Positions 1 through 12,122 of a stretch of 64,000 nucleotides of DNA are shown in pieces; position 1 is the stretch's first letter, and each line of letters starts with the position of its first letter. The stretch lies in the NCBI GenBank assembly GCA_905250075.1, contig CAJNOP010000320.1, positions 150,051 to 214,050 of the forward strand. Direction: 5' to 3'. The notes under the pieces were generated by a model, which had not been told where the DNA came from, ran no database searches, and worked only from the letters and a program-made list of their open reading frames with translations. This DNA comes from Rotaria sp. Silwood1 (taxonomy: Eukaryota; Rotifera; Eurotatoria; Philodinida; Philodinidae). The position numbers and the translations under genes are program-made.

Positions 1-478
1 AGAATACAGGTGCATAGTTAGGTGTTTGAAACTAATGGTGCGAGCGTAGGGGTGATGTATAAAATTAGAAGAGCATGGAGATATGGGTAGCAACAAGTGT
101 CTGGATAACATTGTGACTTAACGAGTGCGAGCATAGTGGCAGATAGAAATGTGTGTTAGAATAAGACTTGATTTAGGTGTCATGTTATGCATATCAGCAT
201 AGTGATATGAAAATAAGTGTGTGAGAAGAACGACGATAAAGGTGAGAAGTTAAGCGTGTTAGGTCGAGAGTTTTAGCATGTGACTGTGAGAATAAGGGTG
301 TGATTACAGAGATATGGTTATTAGTGTTTGGTGTGCTTGTATGTTAGCATATCGTTATGCTGGATGGATGCTTTGTCAGAATGTGACTGTGGGTGTATCA
401 TGTACGTGTGAAGTTGTAAGTATAGGGTGTCTCTGCATCTGCGTCTGAATTTATTTGTCATCGTATGAGTTGGTCTAC
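1..478. repeat. Degenerate GTG-rich tract
   Basis: This stretch has no gene. The + strand is strongly enriched in G, T and purine words such as GTGTGA, GGTGTG, AGTGTG and ATGTGA at irregular 6-12 base spacing. It leads directly into the first telomere-like palindrome at 479-542. I read it as an old, diverged GTG-type satellite, possibly eroded telomere-like sequence; that origin is inference. Confidence 0.45.
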
Positions 479-542
479 GGTGTGGGTATGGATGTGAATA
501 TCGGTGTTTTCTAGCAAAACATCCACACCCACATCCACAACC
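479..542. repeat. Telomere-like head-to-head palindrome A
   Basis: A G-rich arm (GGTGTGGGTATGGATGTG) is followed after about 20 bases by a C-rich arm (CATCCACACCCACATCC). The two arms are imperfect inverted copies of a GTGTGG/GGATGT-type hexamer. It is the first of at least ten such structures here, all with the G-rich arm 5' and the C-rich arm 3'. Confidence 0.7.
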
Positions 543-843
543 TTATTAGACATGTCGTACAACGATATATAATTTGAATTTGTTTCGATCTTTTATAAAT
601 TTTCTGAGACACATTGGATTTGCGTTTCTATTGAAACTTAGTGTAAAAGAAATCATACTTACCAAGTTATCCCTTCTCATAACATTAAATCAATTATATA
701 AACTTATTTATTTAAAACGGATCTCAATAGTAGTACATAGAAAATGACTAATGCAACTGAAGTGCATCGTTGTTGGTCACTCTAGAAAAAGTAGAGAAAC
801 CAACAATATAATTAGTTAATCAATAGTAAGCTTAAAAATTTAC

Positions 844-2086
844 CTGCCGAACAACCGCTTTTGTCGATAGTAAATTTAAGAATGCGAGCATTCATATTAT
901 CAACAACATACAAGTTTCCATGTCGATCAAGTACCAAATCATTTGCACATGATATATAAGATGCATCATCACCCCATCCTGGTCGACCAAGGATAATATT
1001 ACCCCATGTAGAACCTTCAAACCAACGTGTTACTCGATCATTACCATAATCAAGAACATAGACAGTGCCTGAATCGTCAACGACCACCGACTGTGGTGTA
1101 CTCAATTGATTCTTGGCAGATCCTTCTTCGTTACCACCAGCCACAATAATGCCTTCTTTGGTACCAGCAAGCCATTTCACTACCCGATAATTGAAGTTGT
1201 TGGCCACATATACTGACTTATCTCGATCGACAAATAAATGATTGGGATCATTTAATTGATTCAAACCAAATCCTTTTCCATTTCCACCAGCAACTATTTC
1301 TTTACCGGGCCATTTGACTACACTATCCTCAGCTTGGTCAGAGATATACAATGATCCTTCGTTGTCCATCGCTAATCCATAACATAAAATATCGTCAACA
1401 ATTGTTTCTCCATGATTAGCATCTTTAAACCATCGCTGTACTCGATGATTATAAGTATCACATATAAACATGGTTCCATTTTTGTCAACAACAACTTTTG
1501 TTACAAATTCAAACTGATTACTGTTATTCCCTTTTCCGTTACCACCAGCTACCACTTGGCAAACCGTAGCTCCGGGCTCCCATTTCACCACTCGCTGGTT
1601 TGCACCATCTGCAACATAGATCGCATCATTATCATCTACAAACATACCATGAGGAGCTTTGAGTTGTTTCAGATTAGACCCATAGTCTCCGCCAACTACA
1701 ATAACACCTTCATGGTTCCATTTTGATTTCGCGCATATCCCATCGTGAGGTAATGAAGGATTATCTAAAAAATATGAAATATTGACATCATATACGTATT
1801 TGACAAGTTCACAACAATTACTTGTTGTCGTCAATATAAGTGGACATACGGTTTCTGTGGCCATGTTCATAGGATAACACAATGGAGCATTATGACAACG
1901 CGGATGTATGACGCATTCATGTTCAGATTCTCAGCATGTTCGATTATCGGCTGCATATGCGTTCAATTCAGAGCATGCAACATACAGATAAGAACAAATG
2001 CCGTCAGTATGTGTATGAGCCGACTGAAGACAACCACATGCAATATTGGATGAACATTGGTCATAAAGAAAAGCGTTTTGACATGT
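844..2086 (-). pseudogene. NHL-repeat six-blade propeller protein, in-frame TGA (NHL-1)
   Basis: This exon encodes a cysteine-rich head followed by six NHL repeats of the pattern P-x-VVVD-x-x-G-x-(L/V)YV-x-D-x-x-N-x-RV-x-x-W, enough for one six-bladed beta-propeller; in animals these usually bind protein or RNA. The head has about ten cysteines and runs in one frame from an acceptor at 2086. A TGA at 1931-1933 interrupts that frame (CRTC-like context), leaving an open stretch of 356 codons down to a donor CAG|GTAAAT at 844. A hydrophobic tail like that of the intact NHL gene at 61-62.7 kb is encoded about 60 bases downstream (700-780), but in a frame that does not match the splice phase. Upstream exons were not resolved; a donor TCTCAG|GTAAAG lies near 2153. 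It is probably a pseudogene. A sequencing error at the TGA, or an exon that skips it, would change that. Family assignment is very secure. Confidence 0.8.
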
Positions 2087-2943
2087 CTTAGTTTCGACTC
2101 GAAGTGCTTAATCAATATAAAATAGATTCATCAATGAAAAGGATAGACTTTACCTGAGAAACTAAAAATGAGCAATAGTTTATCTTACTTTAAGATTAAT
2201 GCACAGTTATTACTCACTCCAATGTCACCAATAAAAACAAAAGATATGTTGCCCACATCATATTCATTATTTTTGCATTCTATATTGCTTATATGCGTGT
2301 GACTCTCTGCATTTATGTACATGTCAATGATGAAAATGAAAACATCTGTTAAAGAGTGGACCTTTTTTATTTCTTTTAATCTACGCCTTATATTTGAAAA
2401 AGAAGGTGGGTAAGGATACTGCTTAATTAACAGTATACTAGAGAACCAAATACAAATATAATCGAAGGGCAATCGAGAGCAAATATAGAAAAAAAAAACA
2501 AATCTCATATACAAAGATAAAATGTATTTTATTAGAACTTCGGTATTTGAATAGGTACATTAATTCATTCTTAAATGTTCTAGTTTTTGTCAGTATAGTA
2601 GCTTTGAAGCACTCTTTCTATGTTGAATTATCATGAAACAGCGATTTTATATAAAATATTGCAGTTATTAATATTACAAGACTACAGAATGATGATCGAA
2701 TAATTGGTGAAATTGAAGAGATTTTTAATGTCACAATGTAAAAGCATTAGTTTCCGACATGAGTCATTTTTTGGTGATTCGATTCGACTAGACCAAAACC
2801 CAATGCTGCAATAACATCTCATTTTGGGACCCAATACGACTAGAACGTAGTCAAATAAGAACAAATTCAATATTAGCCAACCATGTTTTGTTTTTTTTTA
2901 GCATTCTATTTTAAATTCCTTTTTCCTTCTGTTGTGCTACATT
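2087..2943. other. No resolved gene
   Basis: AT-rich DNA between NHL-1 and the hAT remnant. It probably holds an unresolved 5' exon of NHL-1, because a good donor lies near 2153 on the minus strand, followed by a 66-bp intron. Open frames here show no recognisable domain. Confidence 0.4.
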
Positions 2944-4536
2944 TTATTTTATTTTCTTGGTGGAGCATAGAAAAAGAATGCTGTTTACTAATTCCGGAGG
3001 AATGTTTGATCATCGTGCAGAGATCACTTGACCGACCGTGCTAAACGTACACTTAGCACTTGCCGATGTTGCTAGCACAGTTAAAATTTGGAAGACAACT
3101 TTTGCTAAAGATAGAAGAGTTAGACATCGACTTTCAATATTCAAGTGTATTATTTGTGTTTGTTTTACGATGGTCAAATTTAAGATAACAAGTTACTTCA
3201 TCTTGTTTTCCAGATATTGGTGGACTATTGAAATATCATGATAGATAATGGCAATTGGCCAATTTCATCATTGCTATCCCTTTCCACTATTTCTGCCGAA
3301 GCAATTAGCTTTGCAAGGATATCTAATCGTTTTCTAAGGTATGTTTGAGCTCGAATTTGCTCTTCTTTGATTACCCGCTGCAAATTATGATAAATGATAT
3401 TCAATATGGCAGTTGCAAAATGTATAAGTTGTAATTCTATTTTCTTTTCGAAGATAGCAGCACACTTATTTTAAAAACATAAAGTGCCGATTAGTCAAGT
3501 GTTGTGGTCTTAAGTTCATCCTTTAAATACCAAATACATGGAATTACCATAGATAACGTAGAACTTTCGAAAATAGAAGCAACTTTCTCGTAGTTATTAG
3601 TGGTGCATATGTCTACTGAACGTACCTAGAATGATTATAACACGATTTTCTCCCCTGATTAACTTGAAAAGTCTGAAAAAAACTTCAGAAAATATAGGTC
3701 TTACTTTAAGTAGTTTTTGCTCTATTGATGTAAGATGATGTAGTGCATTCATTTCAGACATAACTACAAGCAGAATATCATAGGACTTATCGATGCTACA
3801 TTGCATTGCATGCAACAACAAGCATTTATTTGATTTTCTTGAGAAAGGCATGAGCCATCCTCTTCTTGTATTTTCAGTTTAAACGGTTTTTCTGATGTAT
3901 CAAATCATCTTCTTACACCGATGAAGGTTAAAACTACCTCACATTATGGATCGGTACATCGGTCAAAAAATTTATCACTGGATTCATCAGAGTAAGTTTC
4001 ATCAGATTCGTCTTCTCTTTTCTATTTCTGGTAGATGAAATTATATCAGTCACAGTAGTTTTGAGCACTATTTTTATATCAAACAGATTAATAAATCTTG
4101 AAATTTCTACCTAAGATGACTTTCATACAGCTGAAAGTGTCTATGAAAATATTATAAATACAATGAAAAATATAGTGCACAATGTGTTGCTGTGACAGAG
4201 TTGCTTTCAAATGTGAACCACGATCAATAGTGAAAGTTGCTCATTTTCGATACTATTGAGCATCGAATTTGTTGAGAACAGCATCCATCAATTTGAACAT
4301 ATTCTCTGCAGATTTTTTTAATATAAGAACTCACGACTGTATAAATCAACAGTATGCATTGTAGAATCTCCCATAAAAATAGCTGTCATGCCTGCAAATA
4401 CAATGTGAATATATTCACTCACATAAGAATATTCCACATCTACAAGCATATCCTTCTTTCCATGAATCTCTAGATTGCTTGGACATTGATACTGAGAACA
4501 TGCGAAGTGTGCCGCCACACACACACATACCCACAA
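2944..4536 (-). pseudogene. hAT-family transposase remnant
   Basis: Read on the minus strand in shifting frames, the segment follows the hAT transposase order. Near 4200-4240 is a DRGSHLKATLS block, matching the hAT D-R-G-S-N motif at the catalytic core, followed by an H-x-IFHCIYNIF stretch. Near 3640-3800 is an SYDILLVVMSEMNAL helix region. The C-terminal dimerisation motif VLATSASAKCTFSTVG lies near 3025-3085, then VISAR, a stop, SNIPPELVNSILFL, and a final TAA at 2944. The stop after VISAR fits an Arg CGA that became TGA. Stops and frame changes throughout show the gene is dead. I found no terminal inverted repeats or 8-bp target duplication. The family call rests on three motifs in the right order. 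Confidence 0.78.
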
Positions 4537-5284
4537 CGTCTATTTATCAGATGGAATAGTTTGTTGATTTACTTCTGTTATGATGAAACATCGAATAATC
4601 CGTCTTCTCCTATGAACATGCAGTCAGAATCAACGAAGAGCATCAAAATCAAGTTTTCAATACCAAGTTAATTCATTGAATTGTATTTCTCAAAAGAATT
4701 CAAATGAATTTATTTAATCAATCGGCATCATTTGTGCTATTTCTACTTTCTCGTCTGGGTAAACAGCAACTTAAAAGTTATTGGTTATGATTTGATCCAG
4801 CCACTGTGCGAGCATTTTTTCAAAATATTTATTACTTTTCTTTGTTCAAATATTGTTACGAAGATGAATAGAGCACTAAATACATTCATTTACATTGTAG
4901 CTGTATCTATCTTTTTTGCTAATAAGAGGGGTTCAGTTTTTCTATGTTGAATCATAGTTGCCATCAATAGAATAGTTCTTGAGTGAAAAATGATGTTTTT
5001 TTATATTTCAACGATTCTTGCACTTTAATATCACAAGAAGAGATATCTGGAATCACGATCACATATTTTTGTGTGGGAAAGTTCTGAAAACAGAAGAAGA
5101 GTGCTTTATCAATATTTGTTTGCTATAATGATACCTTATAAAAGAGAACTGAACAAAAAACTAACTTTTCATCGATGGTAAAAACTAGCCTTATGCTTTT
5201 CATAAGCATCGTTTTATTTATGTCGTTTGTTTATTGAAAAGAACTGAGATCTGTGAACATACAAGAGCAGAAGACAAGCAGGAC
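4537..5284. other. No gene seen
   Basis: AT-rich spacer containing a short ACACAC/ACCCAC run near 4515-4530. It may include the eroded 5' end of the hAT element. No domain or convincing exon was found. Confidence 0.4.
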
Positions 5285-7142
5285 TCAACTATTGAGAGAA
5301 AGTGTCTCTTCAGTCTGTTTAACAATAACATCGAGGGTATCCGTGTATTGTTTACATTCAAACGCTTCAACCGTAGAGTTTTTGGCATTAAAAATGGACC
5401 GTACAAGATTACAGAAACTAATGACAGCGTGAGAGCAACCGTATTTGTAGACCAAATATCGCCATGCTAGTTCAATGTACATGTCTTGAACGCGTAACAC
5501 TGCTATGACATTTTGTAGATAGACAGGAGCAGTATTTGTGTAAAATGTGTATTCAAATGTAGAGAAAGCAAGAATCGAAAGTGCCAGTTTGATAAATACA
5601 ATATCAGAATCGAGACGCTCACTCGTTAACTTACCAGCTGATGCTGAAGCTGATCCATAAATGTTTTCAACGGCCAGATAGAACGCCGGATTGTCAAGCA
5701 ATGCAGCTTGACGCAATAGGAAACATGCACCAATGCCCGAGACATATTTGAGTTTTCTCTGAAGCAAAATAGAACGATCTTGTGAACTTAACGAGAGAAA
5801 ATCAGGATTCTTTTCGAACAACAGTCGAGCTCCAAACATTAATGACGTAAGAAGTTCGTTGACTGATGCAACTTTATGACGTGTCTTGAGAGGTCGAGCA
5901 TTTTGTTCGCGTGTGTATCGTTCAACCGCCGAAAATCCACTGTGTTCGTCGTAGCAATGAATCAAATTCGACAGAAGATTCCATTGATCGATGGTTAATG
6001 CGGATTGATCTGATTGCAGTATGTTGAAAGTTGGAAACTAAAATTGAGAATACAAAATTCATTGAAAATAGTCACCGTCTTGATGAGTCACAAAACGAGA
6101 TCAAAAACAATAATTGTCTTATTCAAGCTTTCATTACCTTGTCAAGTTTCAAAAAGCTTTGTTTATTATCTCTTGACTTTTCCTTCATATATGGTTCGAT
6201 TCATTTACAATTGACAGAAAAAAACGCCGGAAAATTCAAAGGATTTTCAAATCAACGAAAACCTCTTACTCTTTATTCTTATCAATGAAATACGATCAAT
6301 TTTTACGTAATTTTCTGCTGTTTTAAATCACATTAAACAGTACTCGAAGGCAAACAACAATTTCTTATTGTCTCTTATAAGTTAAATATTTCTCTTCGAT
6401 GAATTTCATTGTGTGTGAAATAAAGATTGAATCACCATTCTGAATTCTATTTCAGAGCAATAAGTGAGAAAAAGTTTCATGATAATGACACATGCCCATC
6501 ATTTAATCAATTTACTTTCAAAAGTTGTTTATCGTCACATAGTAGATGTGTTCAATGAAGAGCCATAAACGATGAAAAAACTTTTCATCGTTTAATAACG
6601 TTACTACAGTTCGCCGACAGATAGTGACAACACGTGTTCACTTTTCAGAGAAACAAATAGAAGAGATTAAGAATCTTACCTGTTGTGGTTGATTCCTCGC
6701 AATTACTCTTACTAAAGCATTGGATGTTGTTGTCACTGGTTCGAATATCACCTTCTTTTTTTGATATTTTTTGTTCTTATTCGATCTTGAAGCTCGAAGC
6801 AATTCAGTTTGCATTCCATTTTCGAAACATTTCTTCAGTCGACAAAAAGAACAGACATGACGATTAAGAATATTAATTTCACAATGACCATCAAAATTAC
6901 ATTTCAGATGCGCCTAAAAAGATCGACATGACGACAAACAGAGATTTATTTTATCTGACCTGTTTAGTTTCTGAGTTTCGTTTGAAGAACATTTTGCATG
7001 GAGAGCATGCCGTAACGCCTAAATATGAGTAAACAGTGACAGCGCCACATATTTTACATTCAGATTGAATTGTTTTTGACTTTTGTGTAACAGTGTTAGG
7101 AGAAGCAGTAGCATTGGTGATTATTGTAGTTGTTTCTTCCAT
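5285..7142 (-). CDS. Nuclear hormone receptor, three exons
   Basis: Exons on the minus strand are 7142-6960, 6913-6680 and 6037-5285. Introns are 46 bp and 642 bp with GT-AG ends, and the three exons join in phase 0 to give about 389 residues. Residues 28-100 form a complete two-finger DNA-binding domain: finger one C-x2-C-x13-C-x2-C with recognition box CSPCKMFFKR, finger two C-x5-C-x9-C-x2-C followed by RLKKCFENGM. A basic hinge follows, then a ligand-binding domain of about 250 residues with LFEKNPDFLSLSSQDRSILL near its start. The recognition box departs from the usual CEGCKxFF, as in the divergent receptor expansions of some invertebrates. I see no clear AF-2 motif at the C-terminus. The protein is expected to be a DNA-binding transcription regulator in the nucleus; ligand and targets are unknown. 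The start is the only Met in frame upstream of finger one. Confidence 0.88.
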
Positions 7143-10100
7143 CGTCGAACTTGAAATGATCCGGGTTTTTTTTGATAGGAAACACGTAAATCAAATAAGA
7201 AAAAAAAAACATACACTGTCTATTTTCAACGCATAGCTATCCACAATATGAAAGAAAATGAAAGGAATAACAAAAAGCAGTTATTTTTCTCTCGGTGAGA
7301 AAAAGAGATAAAGAGAAAAAACAGATATGTCAAACCCACGCACGCTGCTCTTCTATTAATAAAACAATTTCCCGTTCTGAAAAGAAGGAGAAAAATCCAA
7401 GACGTACTCAATGATGTCTCTTTTATAACGATGAATAGACCCGCGTTTTTCCCCTTGATTCATATGTCTCTGTTCTTTTTTTGCAGAAAGATTTCATCTG
7501 TATCGATTTTATTTCGAGTCTTGATTATTTTTCTTTTTTTTAATAGCAGAATACTCAACTATAATTTGGAATGTGTCCTCAAACAGATGAAAAATTTATG
7601 TTAAAAGTTGAAATTAGAAATTTCGTATTTTGAATAATGACTTTGTATTGAAACTACAATCAGCGCATCTAAATCTTAGTTCATACTTAAAATAGAAGAG
7701 AAATGATGAATTTGAGCAGGATCAGTTTACTCTTTGGTCTTGGAAACGCTTTAATTAGCTGATGAAAAGTTACCTCTTTAATTTATGTTAGAAAAAACAA
7801 ATTTACATGCATGAGACATTTTATTGACTGACTTTTTCAACTTCTAATTTTTTTTTGATGACGCCTGCGAATAGCAAATATGAGACAGACAAAAAGTCTA
7901 TGACGCACTAAATAGGACGATGTTATTAGGTATCTCACAAATCTTCACTGTACTTCGAAGATATTTCACAACAAAGAAAGCAGATGCTGTGAGTCAAATC
8001 AAATCGATTTGTCAAATATGCTGCTCGATTATAATCGTTGATCATTATCATCCAAATTTATCATGATTCATATTGAAAAAACAGGGGTCATCGAAAGAAA
8101 TGTCTTAATGATCGATGAATAAACAAATATAATTTCATAGAGCACGTAAATTACTTTCGGCAATCGTCATAATAATTCGCTTCAATCAAATGGGAACGAA
8201 ATCAAGCATTTTATTGTTTCCATTCGTTAATAAAAATCGGTATCTTCATGTTATTCATATTTTGAGTATTTGATTCGTTTTGGTTTTCGCCTACAAAAAA
8301 ACTCAAAGAAATATTTAATCCGAATTCATTTCAACAAATAAGAATTTTTAAATGCTAAACATGAAACAAAAGTGTTCAATATTTTTACATTGAACAACTT
8401 GAAATGAATGTAATAATAGACTGAGAATGCTCCCCATTTGAATAGATATTCGAATCAAATTCAATCGATCGCTTTAAATGATGTTTTATGTTTTTGGTCA
8501 ATATTCCATATTCGAAAAAGATCTATTTTAGTGAAAAATTCTTTCACGTAAAAAGTTTTCAATGCCATCATGGTTCATGTAAAATTCTGAGGATTTAACT
8601 TCGTTATCGAAGTATGAAAGTTTGTTTAAAGAAAAGAATGAAACTAAATGATAAATTCTTTGAAAAGAATTATTTCAGTGATATTCAACGAACAGAAACG
8701 AAATCGAATAAAGATTTCAATATTGACGAATCTTGAGATATAAGTGCTTCTTTCCTATCAATATGTTAACAGAGTTAAGTATATGTTACAAATGCTTCTA
8801 CTACGTTTGAAATACATCTGATGTGTCTAACTGCGTTTAAAATAATTACCAAAGAAAAATTGTTCTCTATCTGACTGGATCTAAGTGTGCTATTATTCCA
8901 ATCATTTTTTCTACTATCGATGAATGAATCTGTTCTATTTTTAATCGACAAAAACGAAATAAGAAGAGTGACTTTAGCCCTATTCTGTCGTATTAGGATA
9001 TTGAATGTGTTTCTTCTTCAATTATGAACTGCATATGTCACAAGATAGAGAATTGTTAATCTTTTTTTCCGACCATGGTCACATGCAACTATATTCATCG
9101 TTTTAATGAAGGAATCTGTGTTCTTTTTACATCATCACATTCAACAGAAAAAGATTGTTTCTCTAGTAGTTTGGATCAAGCAAAGAATATGATTTAAGAG
9201 ACACAATACCTAATTGCAAGTCTACTTTTATTAATTCATAAGACTCTAATCCATTTCTACAAAGTATGCCCAAAATTATTGAATAAAAGCTCTAATACTG
9301 ACAATTGCAGCACTACATACATGCTATGTTTTAATTTCGAGTGTAGTTGTTGGTGTAAATGTGAATGAAGAAAAGATTAACACTCACAAACATACACATA
9401 TCTATACATACTCGAAAGATAGCTAAGTGTAAAAATAGATTCTAAACATATCACATACGAATGTCTGAGTCATGATCACAATTCATTGTACACTGCTCTG
9501 AATCGTGCATCTTGTATGATCGTGCCATTTGATAAGATATAATAGTAAAATACAAACAACAGTTTTTCGTCGATTAACCTACTGTCACCCACAACATTTT
9601 GAAAGCGATCATCTATTTAATCAAATTGTTGGAATTATATTTTACTTTCAGACTATGTGTTACATAATATCCTTTAAATCACTAGCTATTCACAAGATTT
9701 AATAAGCGTAATAGCTACACATTTGGTAAGCTTTTGATTGTATTCTATCTATAAACGCACACTCTCCTAATTAGTATCAACTATCTTCACTTTTCTTTGT
9801 AATAGTGAATTCTCGACGAAATTTATTTTGTTTATGAGCCGCTTTCTTTATATCATTTGAACAAGTACAGTAGAGTTATAAACTGTAATGATTGACAGTT
9901 TGAGTAATTGTTGAAATATATCGTATTATTCACTTTAAATCTTTCTCATTTGTAAACTCATACTCTGTTATTTTGTTTTATATATTATTGGCAAAATTAT
10001 CAGTCATACTTCATCTTATTAGATTGTCTTTTTTTATAAAACAGGTGATTATGATAAATTTGAAAACTCTCGTACTTCAATGTTTTCTTTTTGCTTACAT

Positions 10101-11297
10101 CGGAATTTATTTCTCTTAACTTTTTTATATCATTATTGAAAAAAGCAAATTCATCATTATTTTTATCCTTGATTATTATTATTTTGTAGAAAATAACTGT
10201 TGACTTTTTAAATTGAAGTACCCTCAAAATTGTCTTCATATGCATCATTTATTATGCCATTATGCGTTAGAAGGTATTAACAAATAGTGATTACGTTTAA
10301 GACAAACGACAACACACGATTTTGTATTTGATCATCTGCATTTGTCTCGTTAATATCAGCAAGATGGTCAGTGTATATTTCATCTTCTCTCTTCATACAT
10401 CAATTAAAGTGATCACTCATTACGTGCTAAATGCAACAAAAACATTGTATAGAGTCTCTTCTATACGGCTACTTGTATTTTTCGTAAAGGTGAAGAGAAA
10501 CCAACCAGCCACACCCAGACCATTACCGACATCCTGAGAGCACTTTTTGCTGAATTTTTAGCCTGTATCACTCCTAAAAAATATCGATGATCCTGTTACG
10601 ACCTCAAACAAATTGTTCGTTCAACAGTTGTACAATATACAAAAACTAAAATAATATGCTAATGAATCTATCTTGATTATTATTTGTTGTTGTTATCGAT
10701 ATTTTTATCATTTGTTAAAATTAATTTTAGACGATCTTGATATCGACAATATCGTTGTGTAAATAATATTTTTGTTTTGAATTATCTGTTGATGTCAAAA
10801 AAATGTTTAATAATTGGCGACGTTTGAAAATCTATTATTGATGTCAATCATATTTTTTCACAAACCCGTACAACAACTGATGAATTAGCAATTGAATAAT
10901 AATCAAATTGACGAATTTATACATGATATTTTTTCAATGGTAATACTTCAAATACGTTTAGCAATAGCTTTTGAATGAGTTACAGGTTTAGTTGAATCAA
11001 CATGCATAACTATTGATGATGAAAAATAAAAATGGTGTAAAAATTGTCAATGTTTATGAAGAAGCAGAAGCTACTATTGAACAAAAAAATGCTTTACTAC
11101 TTTGTTGAAGTGTTCCGTTAGTTGCAGGTGGGGATGATGAAAACATGTTTACTGTTTATATGAACAATAATAAATATGAATGAATTCGTGGAAAAAAATT
11201 ATTTAGAAATATCTAGAAAAGATATAGTCCTTCGTAAAATATCACAATACCAATATCAATTAGTATTGACTGGTATAGATATTCAATGATAGTCCAT
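7143..11297. other. Gene-poor AT-rich stretch
   Basis: About 4 kb without a gene I can support. It holds long A/T runs, a weak telomere-like inverted pair near 9345-9420 (GGTGTAAATGTGAATG then AACACTCACAAACATACACA) and a decayed coding-like segment at about 10900-11210, described separately. The open frames here have no domain features. Confidence 0.5.
10900..11210 (+). pseudogene. Decayed coding remnant, family unknown
   Basis: Two successive + strand frames read like protein once stops are allowed for. One contains QIDEFIHDIFSMVILQIRL then VTGLVESTCITIDDE; the other contains NGVKIVNVYEEAEATIEQKN followed by VPLVAGGDDENMFTVYMNNN. The TGA codons sit where Trp (TGG) would be natural, and frames change between the blocks. 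I do not recognise the family. Codon use and conserved-looking acidic and aromatic patterns are the only evidence. Confidence 0.35.
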
Positions 11298-11623
11298 CTG
11301 AATCTCTAATCGATTTTTTGAAATTTTTTAGTTTTTTTTAGTTAGGAAAAAGCCATTTTTCAAAAACAATGATTTATTATAAAATTTGGTCAAAGATTAT
11401 CGGAGTTGAGACATCTGAATCTGTAATAGGCGTTTCGAAATGTTTTAGTGTGTTTGTTTTTGTATTAAAACGGCTAGTTTTTATAAAACTGATAATAGAT
11501 TCAGATTTGTCGACCTCGATAACCTTTGACAAACTTTATAATGAATCATTTTTTTTTTGAAAAATGACCTTTTCCTAACAAAAAAAAACTCAAAGAGTTC
11601 GAAAAAGTAATGAGAGACTCAGA
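11298..11623. mobile_element. Foldback MITE-like element (about 325 bp)
   Basis: Two arms of roughly 120-130 bases are imperfect inverted copies. The left arm runs from CTGAATCTCTAATCG through TTAGGAAAAAGCCATTTTTC to ATTATCGGAGTTGAG. The right arm runs from CTCGATAACCTTTGACAAAC through GAAAAATGACCTTTTCCTAA to AATGAGAGACTCAG. The short centre has no coding capacity. No clear target-site duplication was found. Arms diverged by roughly a fifth suggest an old insertion. Confidence 0.65.
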
Positions 11624-11984
11624 TTAAATACTAATACAATTGCATACCCGAGAAAGATTGCGGAATAGCAACGTGCCTGATCTCGAGAAGTAGCATCATG
11701 CTGAAGCCTTCCCTCTCACAACACCATGTTTGTATAATTCTGTTCAATTCTACATTGCTCAAGCTACTCGTTCATCGATGGCCTATGAATTCTGTTCGCA
11801 TATCAAAGTGGTTCAACTCTGGAAATCATCGCTTATGACTCGTGTTATCTTTGTTCAATGTTTTACATGTTTTCTGTTTATACTTTGCTTTAATTGCGTT
11901 TGTTCTTCATCAATTACTTGTAATCAGCGCTATGTCCCTTAAGGCCCTATCATAGGTAGAGGGCTAAATAAACCGCAAATAATC

Positions 11985-12122
11985 GATATCATTCAATACC
12001 AATACAACTTATACTAATACCTTTTAATACCCATACTATTCAATGCCAATGTCATTTAATATCAATACCGTTCAATACCAATGTCATTTTAATACCAATA
12101 CTTCAATACCGCATTGGTATAT
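11985..12122. repeat. Degenerate TTCAATACCAATGTCATT minisatellite
   Basis: Five to seven imperfect tandem copies of a unit close to TTCAATACCAATGTCATTTA occupy this stretch, ending in a short palindrome AATACCGCATTGGTAT. A related pair, ATACCAATATCAATTAGTA...GGTAT, lies near 11250-11278, just left of the neighbouring foldback element. Confidence 0.55.

Noticed and set aside
1412..1726. 104-codon + strand open frame
   Set aside because: Antisense shadow of the NHL-1 exon.
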